Shown here piece after piece: positions 36,008-46,215 of a DNA stretch of 59,761 nt. The notes below the pieces were generated by a model, which worked only from the letters and a program-made list of their open reading frames with translations, was not told where the DNA came from and made no database searches. The DNA is from Oehlia diaphana (lineage: Eukaryota; Glomeromycota; Glomeromycetes; Glomerales; Glomeraceae). The DNA is taken from positions 1-59,761 of the forward strand of contig QZLH01000892.1 of NCBI GenBank assembly GCA_003833135.1, written 5' to 3'. A program made the position numbers and the translations under genes. How positions within the stretch are numbered: the stretch's first letter is position 1; each line of letters starts with the position of its first letter.

Positions 36008-37061
36008 GGACACGAGACAGATAGTTTTTTGCAATTATTGGTTTACTTGCTAAAGGATGGAAAGAAGCAAGGCTTTTGGGTGGCACATATAGTGCAGTTG
36101 TTGNNNNNNNNNNNNNNNNNNNNNNNNNNNNNNNNNNNNNNNNNNNNNNNNNNNNNNNNNNNNNNNNNNNNNNNNNNNNNNNNNNNNNNNNNNNNNNNNN
36201 NNNNNNNNNNNNNNNNNNNNNNNNNNNNNNNNNNNNNNNNNNNNNNNNNNNNNNNNNNNNNNNNNNNNNNNNNNNNNNNNNNNNNNNNNNNNNNNNNNNN
36301 NNNNNNNNNNNNNNNNNNNNNNNNNNNNNNNNNNNNNNNNNNNNNNNNNNNNNNNNNNNNNNNNNNNNNNNNNNNNNNNNNNNNNNNNNNNNNNNNNNNN
36401 NNNNNNNNNNNNNNNNNNNNNNNNNNNNNNNNNNNNNNNNNNNNNNNNNNNNNNNNNNNNNNNNNNNNNNNNNNNNNNNNNNNNNNNNNNNNNNNNNNNN
36501 NNNNNNNNNNNNNNNNNNNNNNNNNNNNNNNNNNNNNNNNNNNNNNNNNNNNNNNNNNNNNNNNNNNNNNNNNNNNNNNNNNNNNNNNNNNNNNNNNNNN
36601 NNNNNNNNNNNNNNNNNNNNNNNNNNNNNNNNNNNNNNNNNNNNNNNNNNNNNNNNNNNNNNNNNNNNNNNNNNNNNNNNNNNNNNNNNNNNNNNNNNNN
36701 NNNNNNNNNNNNNNNNNNNNNNNNNNNNNNNNNNNNNNNNNNNNNNNNNNNNNNNNNNNNNNNNNNNNNNNNNNNNNNNNNNNNNNNNNNNNNNNNNNNN
36801 NNNNNNNNNNNNNNNNNNNNNNNNNNNNNNNNNNNNNNNNNNNNNNNNNNNNNNNNNNNNNNNNNNNNNNNNNNNNNNNNNNNNNNNNNNNNNNNNNNNN
36901 NNNNNNNNNNNNNNNNNNNNNNNNNNNNNNNNNNNNNNNNNNNNNNNNNNNNNNNNNNNNNNNNNGGACACGAGACAGATAGTTTTTTGCAATTATTGGT
37001 TTACTTGCTAAAGGATGGAAAGAAGCAAGGCTTTTGGGTGGCACATATAGTGCAGTTGTTG
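36008..37061. repeat. Identical 96-bp copies on both sides of N gap
   Basis: 36008-36103 and 36966-37061 are the same 96 bases in the same orientation, from GGACACGAGACAG to GCAGTTGTTG. Both lie within the transposase reading region. Identical flanks of a gap usually mean that two contigs overlap and were not merged. Confidence 0.9.
36104..36965. other. Assembly gap, 862 N
   Basis: Unknown bases. Open frames reported through it consist of undetermined residues and carry no information. An additional single N is at 35118. Confidence 0.98.
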
Positions 37062-37999
37062 ACAAACTTTTCAACAATTTCCTGTCTTACAAAACTCCAA
37101 TTTTGTTTAACTGATTCCTATAACTGTTTCTGACCAGTGTGATTATCAATTTCAGCATGTATCCTGCATAATACTTCATACATATTTTCAACAATTAAAA
37201 CAGGTTTATTATCACGCTTGGCCATAATCCTATAATCTCCTGAAGTAATCTCTTCAAGAATAAAACATTTTCTTGCCTACTCATGTGTAGTCTTTGTATC
37301 AATTTCTTTGTTGGAAGGATCAAGTAATATTTTTTTTATTCTTTCAAAAAAATTTTCATTAACTAAAGCTTTTTCTTGTTAACATTCTAGCAGAGAGCTT
37401 ATATAATTATTAACTATATTATCAAGTGTAGTCTTGCTAATAAAGTTGTATTCCATTAAAAAATTAAAAGATTAAATGTTGATATAATTAAAATGTAAAA
37501 AGGACGTTAAAAGGTAAAGAGCGGAGCGTAGAGTAGATGGTGTAACAAATAGTAATTTATTGATTATTAATGCGTCAGATAACAGCCAATGCGCCTCAGT
37601 TGTTAATTATTAATTGACGCATGTCAAGTGTCGATTGACATGTGACATGCGTCAACTGCATCTGACGCAAATCGACACTTGATGCACAACATATATATAT
37701 AATTAGTATATGAAATATTTGCATAATATTTATTTGATTATATATTATGCATAAATTTATATTCAAATAGATTTGTATCTGTATAATTTTATCTAAAATA
37801 TTTACATGGATATTACTTGACATTTAACTAATTTTATATTTACATAAATTTTATACAAAATATCTACAATATTTTTATGTTCATATGAAAAATAAATAGA
37901 TTATTTATATATAATAAAAATTTATATAATAAATTTATATTGGATATACATAGAATTATAAATATGATTACATAGACTCTATAAAAAATACAACTTCTG

Positions 38000-38345
38000 A
38001 TAGTATACTAAGCAGACATGAATTCCTGAAAGAACTAAACTATGCAGATTTACTGGATGAATCAACATTAGCTTTACTTACAATAATTATTGGTATATTA
38101 GAGAATACTCATAAAGAAAATAAAACATTATGGATCGTGTCTCAGAATATGATGAAGGTGTTTGACAATGTCAGAATGATCTTCCTGTAAAAAGCCTTAG
38201 AAAGGATTAAATTGCCACATACTATTATTAACTTTATCATAAACATATACAAGAACTGTAAAATAAGAATCATTATAGTATACAGCTTAACAGATACTTT
38301 TACTGCGTAGGATGATATTAGTTAAGATGACATCATGAAGTTAAT
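38000..38345 (+). pseudogene. LINE reverse transcriptase palm fragment
   Basis: Reads SILSRHEFLKELNYADLLDE, HKENKTLWIVSQNMMKVFDN (the RT motif A region, D in VFDN), then L-stop-KALERIKLPHTIINFIINIY and TFTA-stop-DDIS-stop-DDIM, the motif B region. Stops replace expected Gln codons in at least two places. The similarity stops near 38345, and the YxDD motif is not found downstream. Confidence 0.68.
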
Positions 38346-41300
38346 TAAATATTAGACTTGTATTTATCAATTACAAATTATTAAATAAATGCTTAAATTT
38401 TATATTTACTAAATGCTTAATGTTTTATAAATACTTATTTATATTTAAAATAAATATTTATTAATTGCTATAATATAATAAAAGGTGAATGCTAAATTCT
38501 AAATATTTTATAAGTATTTTATTAAAATAATAGTTGAGAATACTTTAATCAAATAGTTAACAATTGCTAAAAAATTCAATGCTAATAAAGTAATTAATTT
38601 TAATAGTAAATGAATATTAAGCATTATTTTATTATTTAATAATATTCAATATATTTGTTTACATAAAAAACATTTAACATATCAAACTTCAGAATAATAT
38701 GCACTATATTTGCTATTGACGTAATAAGAATTAGAGTATAATGATTAATATGTTTAAGAATTGCGCATTTGTAAAAATAAAGGTTATCATGATTATCATC
38801 CGTCATCATCATGATATTGTGTATCAGTTATCATATCATTATTATTATGATTATAATATGCAAAGTCATATCAATATACAAGAGCAAGTTCAAGATTTTT
38901 CTAATTTTGTTGGAAGGAATGCCTTATTATTATATAGAAGAACCCATGTCATTCTATTTTGTATCTCTGGGTAATATGACAACCGTAATCTTCTACTTTT
39001 TTGAAAATCTATTTCATGGACTAATTTTCCTTTTTTTTCAGAAAATCATAAAGATTACTTGTATTTTATGTAATTGATATATATTTATGTAAGATAATAT
39101 TGATGATAAATGAGCGTCAGTGATTGAACGGCAAATGTCAAGACTGAGCAAAGCTTACACTCATACTAGAGGTTTTAGGAGATACTCTTATCATCTCTTT
39201 GTACTTTACTGCAGAAAAGAATACTAAAGTGTAAGATATCCACTGTGAAAAAGAAATTAGTAATAACTGGATATTAACTATGTAAAATAATGTATAGATA
39301 TGAGATATCGATTGCAGAAAAGAATATTAGTGAATAATGGAAATCGACTGCAAAAAATATAAGTAGATATATTATTGATCGAAAAATTATTGTACATTCT
39401 GCCATATACCCTTTGAGTGGTTCTACTAATTTATTTTATATTAATAAATATATTTATTATAACCAATATTTTATTAGTATATTGTAGGATTCTGAATAAT
39501 ACTAATATAACCCAAGTAAACATTAAATACTGAAGTAAAAATACATTTTATGATATAACTCTGTCAATATTGAAGCTAGAAATGTGATTTTACTATCATT
39601 AGATTTCTTTTATTGAGACGAATCTAATGATATAAATCTTATTAAAATCAAATTTCTAGTTATATTAAAAATAGAGATATGTAGGATAACGAAATTTTGA
39701 AATACCCCTGTAATATGCAATTTTTGAAAAATTTTAATATAAACTCTATGCAAACTCAAATGTGATTTGTATCAGTATTGTTTGAAGTCCTTATATTGTT
39801 TTGTATGTATTATACTTTTTACCAGTCTATAACTACAATATGCCAGTCATATCTATAGGATACAGTAAAAATATACATATGCTTTTATTAATACTATAAT
39901 TTTAATATAATGTAAAATAAGCTACTTAATATTTTTATTATTAACCTTAATTAGTGAATAAATTGATCTAACTGAAGAGTTTTTCCATTACGTATAAATT
40001 TGATATTATCAATGAAATAATTAAATTTAATTTTATCTATATTAAGATCAATATTGGCCTACTTCCAGTATTTGGTAGCCACTTTTTAAGTGCCTTCTAA
40101 TTAGAAATTTTTAATAAAAATAACAGATAGAGTAAATAATCTATAAAAACTAGTTATTTTTACAATATTACATTCTATGCTAACTTATATACCATGATAT
40201 TTTTTGTTAATTCTTAGCTTAATCGTCCCTCAGATAATGATCTCTGTATTAACAATCTTATATATGTGACAACCATTCCTTTTATCTGTAATAAAAATAC
40301 TGGAATTTTTTTTATCTGCACTCTGAATAAATTCTGTTTTTAAATCATTGTTTTGATACCTATTACTTTTATCTGTTAATAAACAATTATTATTATTATG
40401 CTATAATAAAAAAATTTTAAAGGCTTTCTTTAAAGATAACTCTATAAATATGTACCTATATTTTTAATATTAATATTACAGTTATAATTTTCTTCATTTT
40501 CGTCTGTTAGATAGAATAGAAATAGATGTTAATAGATATTAATAGATATCCTGAGAATATTCTTTCAGAATGTTAATGTATACATAATACAACTATTTAC
40601 TATTATGATATACCCTATCTGAATTTCCTGTCATTAGAGCTTTAAGTTTTCTTAAAGTAATCAAATATAGCGAATCAATGATAACATGAATAAATTTAGT
40701 AGGCAGTTATTCTTCCCAATATTTATTAATTACTCACTGGAATTCCTTTATATTTTCTGTATCATCATTTTTCAGAAAAAGTTTTGAAAATTTCTTTTCG
40801 TTATAATATCAGTATAAATATATACCTTTCAGAGCTCCAATTGGCTGACCTTAATATCAGAAAAAATTTTATTATTTATTTTGTTGACCCTTTCATAAAT
40901 CTTATTTTTAAGAGAATTGACAAAATCATCTGTGTGAATTTCTATCAATTTTTCATTATCTTGATGAAGACAACAAGTGAGACTAATGTCCATCATATAT
41001 TCTGTAAAAATTACCTATAATTAACAAAATTAACATGCTTATAATTCAATTTTTATACTGATCATCTAAAAAAATATTATCTCAAATTTATTGATATGTT
41101 TATCATTACTGTGGTTAATAAAAAAATCATTTGATACAAATTCTGAAGAAACTTATGAGACAAAAAGAAAATGTTGATTATTTTTCTTTTTGCATAGCAG
41201 CATAAAACTAGCTAACTTACTGATCTCAAAATTGCAAAGTTCCTATTTATAGAATTAACATTTAGAATCAATAACTTCTTCTGATGATCTGGTAAGTTAT

Positions 41301-41602
41301 TTATATCTAGTCTAGTTATACTGATTTTCTTAAAAACTATAATCCAAACTAAATAAATTTTTATATTGCAAATATAATAATTAGTAAATAAAAAAATTTT
41401 GAAAATCAGCTTAACTAATTTACTAATAATATTAATAAAAAGGTATATTGCATATTTATAATTTTTGTAAATTATATAGATGTTAATTCATATTTTAAAA
41501 TCATTAATTTCTAATATAAAAATTTGACAATTTTAGCAATATATTAAATCCAATACTTGCAATTCTTGTTATAATTAGATTTCAGCTTTATAATACAAGA
41601 TA
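38346..41602. other. Relic-rich, gene-free region
   Basis: No supported coding region. At 39197-39360 a loose repeat of CACTG/GACTGCAGAAAAGAATA followed by ATATCGA occurs about three times. Open frames at 38741-38974, 38811-39077 and 40784-41020 have no family character. Probably decayed transposon sequence. Confidence 0.4.
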
Positions 41603-41872
41603 AGGCTGTTCTAACTTGATTGTTTGTTTAACGTCTCCACCCCCCTCTATTTTTTAAAAAATTTGAAATTTAATAAACACATATTAATAAATACCCCTTC
41701 TATTTTTGAAAAAATTTAAAAGCTAATAAACATATAGTGCCTTTAAATTTTGCCTGAAATTTTCAAATTTTCCTATGTTTATTTATTTAGTTTGTTTAAT
41801 TTAAGCCCCCCTCCCCCCTTAATTTTTTCAAAAGGCCTGGACGTTAAACAAACAATTAAATTGGAACAGCCT
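41603..41872. mobile_element. 270-bp MITE, AGGCTGTTC ends
   Basis: The left end AGGCTGTTCTAACTTGATTG continuing TTTGTTTAACGTC is matched in inverse by the right end (AGGCTGTTCCAATTTAATTG, then TTTGTTTAACGTC): 33 bases with few mismatches. The interior is C-rich on one strand (CCCCCCT runs at 41640 and 41808). No clear target duplication beyond TA-rich flanks. Confidence 0.7.
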
Positions 41873-42139
41873 AATTAATATGCTTACTAGATATATCTGC
41901 TGGATGAATAGAATAATTTTAGAGAAATGGTTTATATATAAAATTCTATTCTTAATAAAGTTACTTCTTTTATGAGAACAATAAAAAAAAAGATAATTAG
42001 TTAATTGGAATCATATTAGTTTTTTTTTAATATAAAGAATTTGTTTTATCAAGATCTAACGAGAGATATATGCAAAGTGATACAGGATTTATATTATAAA
42101 AAATATATAAAATATATCAATTCTTGTTAATACCATATA
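41873..42139. other. AT-rich spacer
   Basis: Short AT-rich interval between two MITEs. Nothing recognisable. Confidence 0.35.
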
Positions 42140-42247
42140 CTTCCGATATTAAGCACCGTAATGCTGGCTAAGAACAGCATAACATAGGCCAAAAATTTTA
42201 TAATTCTGGCCGGGGTACTTATTTTCGGGAGTGCTTAATATCGGAAG
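42140..42247. mobile_element. 108-bp hairpin element with 17-bp perfect TIRs
   Basis: CTTCCGATATTAAGCAC at 42140-42156 is exactly reversed at 42231-42247. The interior also has GGCC-containing inverted pieces. It looks like a small MITE. A related shorter structure (TATTTCCGAA/TTCGGAAATA) lies at 45889-45941. Confidence 0.65.
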
Positions 42248-42252
42248 TGAAA

Positions 42253-42355
42253 TCCTTAACGTACAGCGGGACGTACGAACTTATAGCGTTAACGTTAACT
42301 CCGGCCAGTTCGTACGTTAATATCGTACACCCCACTGAACACTAACTGTTAAGGA
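42253..42355. mobile_element. TCCTTAACGTACAG MITE, copy A
   Basis: Starts TCCTTAACGTACAGCGGG and ends with the inverse (CTGTTAAGGA), with internal inverted TTCGTACGTTAATATCGTAC and GCGTTAACGTTAACTCCGGCC. A second copy is at 55537-55679. It lies five bases after the hairpin element at 42140-42247. Confidence 0.65.
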
Positions 42356-43054
42356 ACCCATCGGAATTATACGGTAATTAAAAATGAAATTCTATTGCAC
42401 TTTAAAGTATTAAATCTTGATATTTCAGATAAAATATTAATTGCTAATTTAAACATGAACGATGTAACAAAATCGCAAATTTTCTAAAAAAATATTTGCT
42501 ATAGGCATCCTTGCTGACCTTGCAAAAATTGAGATTTTGCGTTATTTGTACAAGAAACGCCGATTGTTTATTTCATATTTCACAATTGCAAAACTCATTC
42601 TATAACTACCAATTTTAATTCTTTGTGCATATCGTCAAAATTTCATTAAATATCATTTATCAATGAGATATCCCTTAAATTGACGTAAGCAAATATTTAC
42701 AGATTTGAGCAATACTCTGATAAATTTGTAATTTGAGTATTCTTTAAAAAATCTTGATGTATCATAATTAGTCAGCATTATAATTACCAATACCGAGCAA
42801 TTTTTTTGCGGGGCCCGGTTCAGTATATATATCCCGAGCCGGTGCAGAGTAGATAGAATAATCGAGTACAATATTTATCCGCTAATAAATTATTATATAG
42901 TTTTGTTTCCTAATTTTGGTAATTTGTACAATATAACTAATTTAATTATAAAATTTGGCAAAATTTTGAATCTAACCTAACGTATATACAGTATTTTATT
43001 ACAAATTTCTTATTTACACGTTCCTCTCTCTCTTTTCTGGTGTAAAATTTCATC
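42356..43054. other. Upstream region of CxCxxC gene
   Basis: Non-coding. CT-rich sequence (TTCCTCTCTCTCTTTTCTGG, 43020-43039) just before the ATG at 43055 is a typical fungal initiator or leader. The 72-codon frame on the minus strand at 42653-42871 shows no domain. Confidence 0.45.
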
Positions 43055-44199
43055 ATGAGCTTAAATTGTTATTGTTATAGATGTAATATCGTTGACTATT
43101 CAGCAAACGCTTACTTTTCATTAAATAATGAAGACGAACAAAATCTTATTTTACAAATTTGTGTAGGAATTCTTAAAGCTATTCAAGATGAGAAGTTCTC
43201 TATAGATATTTCTTATAATGGAAGTTCATTGACACACAAACAAATTAATAACATTACTCAAGTTGAAAATTGTATCGATAGAGAATTTAATCAACTTTTT
43301 AGAAGTAATAAACTACATAAAAAAATAAATAAACTTCCGATCGGTATTTGGAGAATCGAATTTGAATGGACTGATAATGACTTCTTAATCAAGCGGCTTT
43401 TAAAAATTTTAAGAGAATGGTTTAATCCTTTTACTAATTATTTTCAAAAGATAGATAATCAAAAGAGAAATAAATTGGTATCAGATCATTCAAATGACGG
43501 AAAATTAAAACAATATCTTATGAATAATTTAAAAAATTACTTTCCGGGATTTGAATACATAATAGAATATTCTTGGAAATCATGCGATAATAATAATTAT
43601 TATGGAGATTTTATTTTCGCTTCAGATTCTGGCATTTTCATTGTAATTAAAGCTAAATGGTTAAATGTGAGGCGTGGACCTAATGTAAGAAAGTCAAGAA
43701 TTTCTAGTAATAAAGAAGATAAAATTCAAGTTTCAAAATATAAAAGTAAAGTTTCAGAAGAATTTAGTGGAAAATTTATCATAGTTCTTGGAGTAATATT
43801 TACGAATAATCTTAATGAAAATAATGTTATACTTAAATTTGTTGATGACGATGGAATGATTGCAAAACATTTTAAAGAAGTTTATGGATTTTCTTATCCA
43901 AAGACAAAATATGAATCATATGATGAATGTCAGATTTTTTTACAAAATCGTGATAATTTCGAAGATTCTTCTCATAATTATCAAACAGCGGCTTCAACCA
44001 GTCAAGGTAAGTTTTATAGTTTTGTATATCCCTATCCTTGTTTCAAAAATGGATATTAATAAATATGCAACTTGTTTGTTTAGTTGATGATCCATCTTAT
44101 GGGTCTGTCGCCACACGTGCACTTTCAGGTATTGCTGCAATTGTGGCAGCTGGTTATATGTTTTACCAAACATTCATAAAAAAAAGTGATGGTAAATAA
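43055..44199 (+). CDS. CxCxxC / PD-(D/E)XK-like protein with C-terminal membrane helix (2 exons)
   Basis: Exons 43055-44006 and 44084-44199 (GTAAGT/GTTTAG) join in phase to 355 residues. The N-terminus MSLNCYCYRC has the C-x-C-x2-C motif of its paralogue at 19728. The middle reads FPGFEYIIEYSWKS, then GDFIFASDSGIFIVIKAKW, followed about 40 residues later by QVSKY and by FIIVLGVIFTNN. GD-x13-(E)xK plus QxxxY is the arrangement of a RecB-like PD-(D/E)XK nuclease. Here the E is K (IKAK), so it may be inactive; the neighbouring broken copy retains VEAK. Exon 2 encodes a Pro/Ser linker and one hydrophobic helix (ALSGIAAIVAAGYMFYQTFI) before a short basic end, a tail-anchor arrangement. I infer a membrane-tethered protein of unknown function. 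Confidence 0.83.
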
Positions 44200-44409
44200 A
44201 TCTTATAAGTAGTTCGAGTGACATAATTTATTTCAAATGATGTATGTTATCTTTCGCACTTATTGTATTATTTTATGATAATCTCGTGAATGAATGAATA
44301 TAACTTGTTTACAACAAGTTCTTGAACGCCCGCAAATTTTTTCATCGTATTTTATTATCCCATCCTAATTAAAAATGGCACAGCCAGTGTAACAATAAAT
44401 ACACTATAT

Positions 44410-45073
44410 TATGCTAACTCCGCTTTTATATTTAAAATTTATGATAATTTGCAAAGAAAGTCTATTCTAAAAATCTGTTCTCAAATTTTATCTATTCCTT
44501 TTGATCAAATAAATTCCTCTATATCTTTGGAAGATGATGGATGTTTTAATGAAAACGATGATAAAATACGTCAGGAAGTTTTTCAGAAGAATAACGTTAG
44601 AGTTGTAAACCGTTATATTTTAAACGATGTACAAAATCGACTTTATACTCGACAACTTTACATTGATTATAATAAAGATACATTGAAAAATATTATCCCA
44701 ATTTGTAAAAGTTGGTTCATACCTCTTATTAGTGATTTGAAGAAAATAGACAAAGAAAAAAGAAATGAATGGACTCAAAATTATGATATAAATAATTCAG
44801 CAGAAGAATTATGGATCAGATTATGGAATTTATTTAACAGTTGAAGCTAAATGGCTTAACATGAATCATGGTCAACGTGCAAAAAGACTTAGAAATGATG
44901 CTAGAATTGATGTTAAAGAACGAGCACGAAGACTTAAAGAGCTTGCAATTGCGAAATATGGAAATGATAATTGGTGCTTCTTATACGAATGACAATGAAA
45001 ATGAAAAACTTCAATTTGTAGATAATCAAGATAAAGAGATTGCGAAAATTATAGGATATGAGTATCGCGGAGG
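44410..45073 (+). pseudogene. Broken third copy of the CxCxxC / PD-(D/E)XK-like family
   Basis: Starts inside the family (FKIYDNLQRKSILKICSQIL) without the CxCxxC start. It continues through IIPICKSWFIPLISDLKKID, then lacks the FPGFEY region. After a frame change it resumes as GSDYGIYLTVEAKWLN, then KERARRLKELAIAKYGN, and in a further frame MIIGASYTNDNENEKLQFVD ending IGYEYRG at a GTAAAA splice-like site. The acidic residue and lysine of the ExK motif are kept here. At least one deletion and two frame changes make it a pseudogene. It lies 0.2 kb downstream of its intact paralogue, which suggests tandem duplication. Confidence 0.75.
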
Positions 45074-46215
45074 TAAAAATGTTCATTTGGGTATTTCGGT
45101 TTTTATTTTTCTTGATAAAACTAATATTTGAAAGAATTTCATTCATTTAGATATATTTATTATTCTATTTGCACTATTTTTTGTAATAATTATGATGTTA
45201 CTTATTTGCGCCATTTTTTGAAGCGGAAAAACAACGAATTGCATCAATTAAAGCAGTTTGATAATGTACATATCTATCGATTAAATAACAATCAGAATCA
45301 TTAATAAATAGTGACACTAAATTTTTAATTTTTATTTTATTGGTTTTAATTCTTATATATATTATCAAGTTAAAATAATAAGTAATTAAAGACCTTTCTT
45401 TTTTTTTCAATAGTACTGGGCTACCTTATCCCGTTTTTGTAATTCATTAGTATTATGCACTGAAAAGATGCCAAATCCACACGTACTTTTTCAGGATTCT
45501 GTATATTCATTTTGAATTTTATAAACAGTTAAAATTTTAATTGGAGGGTAAATGAGAGAAAAAATAAACCTATGTCTGATAATTAAAAATAATGGTCTAT
45601 AACATAATTATTGTAAATTCGGTTTGCATCAAAGCAGAACCTATCTTAAATTACATATCTTTTTATAATAAAGATTTTGCAATTTACAAATAAACCTACG
45701 CCTGATAATTAAATATAATGGCCTATAACATATTGTAAATTCGGTTTGCAGCAAAACAGAACCTATTTTAAATTACATATCTTTTTATAACGAAAAGATT
45801 TTGCAATTTACAAACGTCTTTAATAATTTGAAAATATTCAACTCACTTTTAATCATCAGTTTATGATTATAAATTTCATATTACCCTATATTTCCGAAAT
45901 CAAGATTTTGGCCTGCATTATACTGGTCCTGTTCGGAAATACTTACCGTATAATACGCTATTGTAGTCATGCAAACATGCTTTTAAAGATTTTTTTCAAT
46001 AATTAACCTGCCTTTTATATTATTTATAAGCAAAGTTGCTTCCCAAGTTGAATTACATTTATTATAAATTTCTGATTATTAAACAAAATTAGATTCATAA
46101 TGAATTTAAAATATCATTTAAAAAAGATTTTGTTTATTATATCTTTTTTGTTCCGCTTCGCCAAAAAAAAAAATATAAATATAAGGACAGCTTCTATAGG
46201 GACTTAGGCCGTGCC
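45074..46215. other. Gene-free region with small repeats
   Basis: Contains a two-unit tandem repeat (45562-45811) and a short inverted repeat TATTTCCGAA/TTCGGAAATA (45889-45941). The 70-codon minus-strand frames at 44934-45146 and 45198-45410 show no recognised domain. Confidence 0.4.
45562..45811. repeat. Tandem duplication, unit about 126 bp x 2
   Basis: Unit 1 (45562-45687) and unit 2 (45688-45811) both begin AAATAAACCTA and end TTTTGCAATTTAC. They include TGTAAATTCGGTTTGCA and differ at scattered positions and by small indels. Confidence 0.8.

Larger units (their letters stand above)
34414..37456 (-). pseudogene. Integrase-type transposase with Cys-rich C-terminus, degraded
   Basis: In order on the minus strand: the start MEYNFISKTTLDNIV (37456), an H2C2 finger (CRIHAEIDNHTGQ...NNCTICATQKP), KPIIAKNYLSRVQ, a probable intron ending at TTTCTACAG before IDLIDLSYDADRNYKYICHV, the rve core GFPPTILQSNNGKEF and SQSQGLVERENGILQQKLRK, NNSICRSHKK, then DLVRISIPKINRFDTDRP. 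The C-terminus is Cys-rich (TICNCKGNCNSNKCYCRKMG then NCESRCHGG), resembling a CXC/CRC DNA-binding motif. Frameshifts and stops at former Trp (HE-stop-ARKCF) and Arg (TSK-stop-AVEVA) codons inactivate it. The element is a transposon, not a virus. Confidence 0.72.
34032..37691 (-). mobile_element. Ginger/integrase-type DNA transposon
   Basis: Long inverted ends of about 150 bases: the left starts TGTTGTGCGTTAAGTGTTGA, and the right, read in reverse, starts TGTTGTGCATCAAGTGTCGA. Both contain many TGACGCA/TGCGTCA motifs. The flanking tetranucleotide TATA is present on both sides. TGT...ACA ends with a short duplication and a retroviral-like integrase fit the Ginger group. The integrase-type transposase is on the minus strand. 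The 862-N gap lies inside. Confidence 0.72.
31087..37999. mobile_element. 6.9-kb TIR element inserted in LINE reverse transcriptase
   Basis: The ends CAGAAGTTGTATT and AATACAACTTCTG are perfect inverted copies over 13 bases, with CTATGTA-type subterminal repeats. The flanks ATAGTCAT (31079-31086) and ATAGTATA (38000-38007) are a degenerate octamer. Skipping the insert with one octamer joins KCLDS to ILSRHEFLKELNYADL in the LINE frame. No transposase of its own is visible. About half of its length is a Ginger-type transposon (34032-37691); a possible Helitron and other relics fill the rest. Confidence 0.68.
22130..38345 (+). mobile_element. Dead LINE-type retrotransposon split by nested insertions
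   Basis: One non-LTR retrotransposon can be followed on the plus strand in four pieces: 22295-22479 (endonuclease start, FIGHNINGLR), 29112-29708 (rest of endonuclease), 29709-31086 (linker and start of reverse transcriptase) and 38000-38345 (RT palm). The reading order is collinear, and the pieces rejoin at target-site duplications of the insertions between them. The outer limits are approximate: nothing RT-like is found beyond 38345, so the 3' part is lost or hidden by another insertion. Many in-frame stops and shifts show it is inactive. Confidence 0.75.

Noticed and set aside
35976..37077. Four long open frames across 35976-37077
   Set aside because: They consist almost entirely of undetermined residues from the N gap; only the transposase fragments at the edges are real.
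34032..37691. Retrovirus or LTR retrotransposon because of the integrase core
   Set aside because: There are inverted rather than direct terminal repeats, a 4-bp duplication, and no Gag, protease or reverse transcriptase; a Ginger-type DNA transposon explains it better.
38741..41020. Open frames of 77-88 codons
   Set aside because: No conserved motif and located in decayed repeat sequence; I looked for the missing LINE 3' part here and could not recognise it.
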